From contig NC_091140.1 of assembly GCF_041381155.1 (NCBI RefSeq), forward strand, positions 23,836,864 through 23,900,863: a stretch of 64,000 nt of DNA. The letters run 5' to 3'. Position numbers and translations under genes: made by a program. Below are positions 62,975 to 64,000 of this stretch, one piece after another (position 1 is the first letter of the stretch; every line of letters begins with the position of its first letter). Below the pieces are notes generated by a model that did not search any database, was not told the DNA's origin, and saw nothing but the letters and a program-made list of their open reading frames with translations. This stretch comes from Argopecten irradians (lineage: Eukaryota > Mollusca > Bivalvia > Pectinida > Pectinidae).

Positions 62975-63537
62975 TAGCCCGATATACTCTGGCCCTGACA
63001 CAAGACTCAGACATCATGACAGATAGATGTCTGGTTTAGCGCCAGAGCGCACTGCTATATCAAAACGTGGAATTAGCAGACACCGTTTGGTATCGGGCCA
63101 GGTCATCTCCGATTCGGACTGACTACCGAAAAGCACCACTAACCTTGGTCTTCCATCAAAGGAATATTATCTACCCAAATATTGCAGTCCGTCGAGATTA
63201 AAGTTGATTTGCATACTACGAGAAAATGTCGACTACGACGAGGGAAATTTTAAGTTGCGGAAAAGAAACTACTGTGTTGAAACAATAGAACATGCATGCG
63301 TGATGAAAAGGATGACTATGAGTAGATAAAATATTCATTTGTTGAAAAGACCAAGGTAGGTGGCGATTCTCGGTGGCAATATTTTGTAAGTAGTCTGAAT
63401 CGGAGATGACCTGGCACGATACCAGACGGTGTCGGTTATTTCCACGTTTTGATATAGCAGTGCACTCTGGCCCTAAACCAGACGTCTATTAGTCATAATG
63501 TCCAAGTCTGGTGTCAGCGCCAGAGTATCTCGGGCTA
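62975..63537. mobile_element. Mutator-type foldback DNA element, 563 bp
   Basis: GGGTACGTA lies directly on both sides (62966-62974 and 63538-63546), a perfect 9-bp target duplication. The ends are TAGCCCGATATACTCTGG and the inverse of TAGCCCGAGATACTCTGG. The arms stay complementary for about 165 bp, including CACTGCTATATCAAAACGTG and GGTCATCTCCGATTC, and weakly beyond (CTAACCTTGGTCTT / AAGACCAAGGTAGG). Long terminal inverted repeats with a 9-bp duplication are the hallmark of Mutator-like elements. There is no coding capacity, so it is non-autonomous; identity of the arms is about 85% by eye. Confidence -1.
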
Positions 63538-63722
63538 GGGTACGTATATATCTTCATTTTATTGTAATCACAAAATAAAAACTTTGATAGTGAAAAACTG
63601 TCTCGGCTACGTAACATAGTGAAAATTATGATAGTGATAAACTTGTTTGTTTAGTACGGACATATACGAAATATCAGCATTATAAGGAAACATAGGTTAA
63701 GAGGGAGGTTGATGGTTGAATA

Positions 63723-63763
63723 CCTTCGATGAGATCAACATTTCTAAATGTTCATCGAAGGAG
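63723..63763. repeat. Small hairpin
   Basis: CCTTCGATGAGATCAACATT pairs with AATGTTCATCGAAGG around a short loop (TCTA). It is a local palindrome of unknown meaning. Confidence -1.
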
Positions 63764-63794
63764 GATCTTTGTCTCTAAGTACAGTACATGTACA

Positions 63795-64000
63795 TATGGG
63801 GTATTCTACCCGAGGGTTACAAAATATAGTAAAACCCCAGCATTTTGTGAATCCGAAGGGAGAATATCCCTATTTTTCATACCCACATGCGAAAGAGTAT
63901 TTTTCTCTAATACTTCGACGTTTATTACAATTATGATAACCCGCCATTTTGAGAAATAGGTTAGAAGAAAACCACAACTGCAAATCAATTCTGCATAGAC
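63795..64000 (-). repeat. Foldback repeat, copy 2, cut by the window edge
   Basis: Read on the minus strand it contains CAAAATGGCGGG, AATAAACGTCGAAGTAT, AAAAATACTCTTTC, ATAGGGATATTCTCCC and GGTTTTACTATATTTTG in the order of the copy at 9141-9395. Arms GGGTATTCTACCC…ATATCCCTATTTTTC are again in inverted orientation. Confidence -1.

Overview
The window looks like nuclear DNA of a mollusc, most likely a bivalve. It is AT-rich, its genes are split into many small exons with GT..AG introns, and the intergenic space is full of short inverted-repeat elements and a mollusc-type SINE. Four protein-coding loci can be supported by spliced exons; almost every other open frame is noise. No retrovirus-like element, CRISPR array, rRNA or tRNA gene was seen.

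Layout. (1) 683-2983 (+): the 3' end of a secreted or cell-surface protein with a PAN-like segment and four sushi (CCP) modules, one exon each. (2) 3-12 kb: no gene, many dispersed repeats. (3) 11974-19002 (+): a complete eight-exon Cys-loop ligand-gated ion channel of 404 residues, related to the anion-channel branch but with unusual pore residues. Its 3' half and downstream flank are tandemly duplicated (16.22-22.97 kb and 22.97-28.77 kb). The second copy holds only exons 6-8 and is a pseudogene (23976-25090). Each unit carries one DNA transposon that the other lacks. (4) 32093-35592 (-): cyclin I, six coding exons, 336 residues. (5) A 10-base N gap at 36750-36759. The approximately 10.4 kb on its left (26326-36749) and 10.7 kb on its right (36760-47444) are the same sequence, so cyclin I appears again at 42791-46291 with an identical protein. 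This is most simply two overlapping or allelic contigs placed end to end, not a gene duplication. (6) 48015-54814 (+): cyclin G, eight exons, 365 residues, head-to-head with cyclin I across a short shared promoter region holding three evenly spaced CCAAT boxes. (7) 55-61 kb: no gene supported. (8) 61189-62286 (-): the 3' end of a secreted cysteine-rich protein with VEGF-C-like CxCxC repeats, a threonine-rich mucin-like tract and a basic tail. (9) 62975-63537: a 563-bp Mutator-type foldback element with a perfect 9-bp target duplication.

The most interesting points are the divergent cyclin I / cyclin G pair, which mirrors the CCNI-CCNG2 neighbourhood of vertebrates; the tandem receptor duplication with reciprocal transposon empty sites; the receptor's altered selectivity-filter motif; and strong evidence of a false assembly duplication. 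No wholly new biological system is claimed. All exon models are hand-spliced from frame, phase and GT/AG signals and have not been tested against transcripts or databases.
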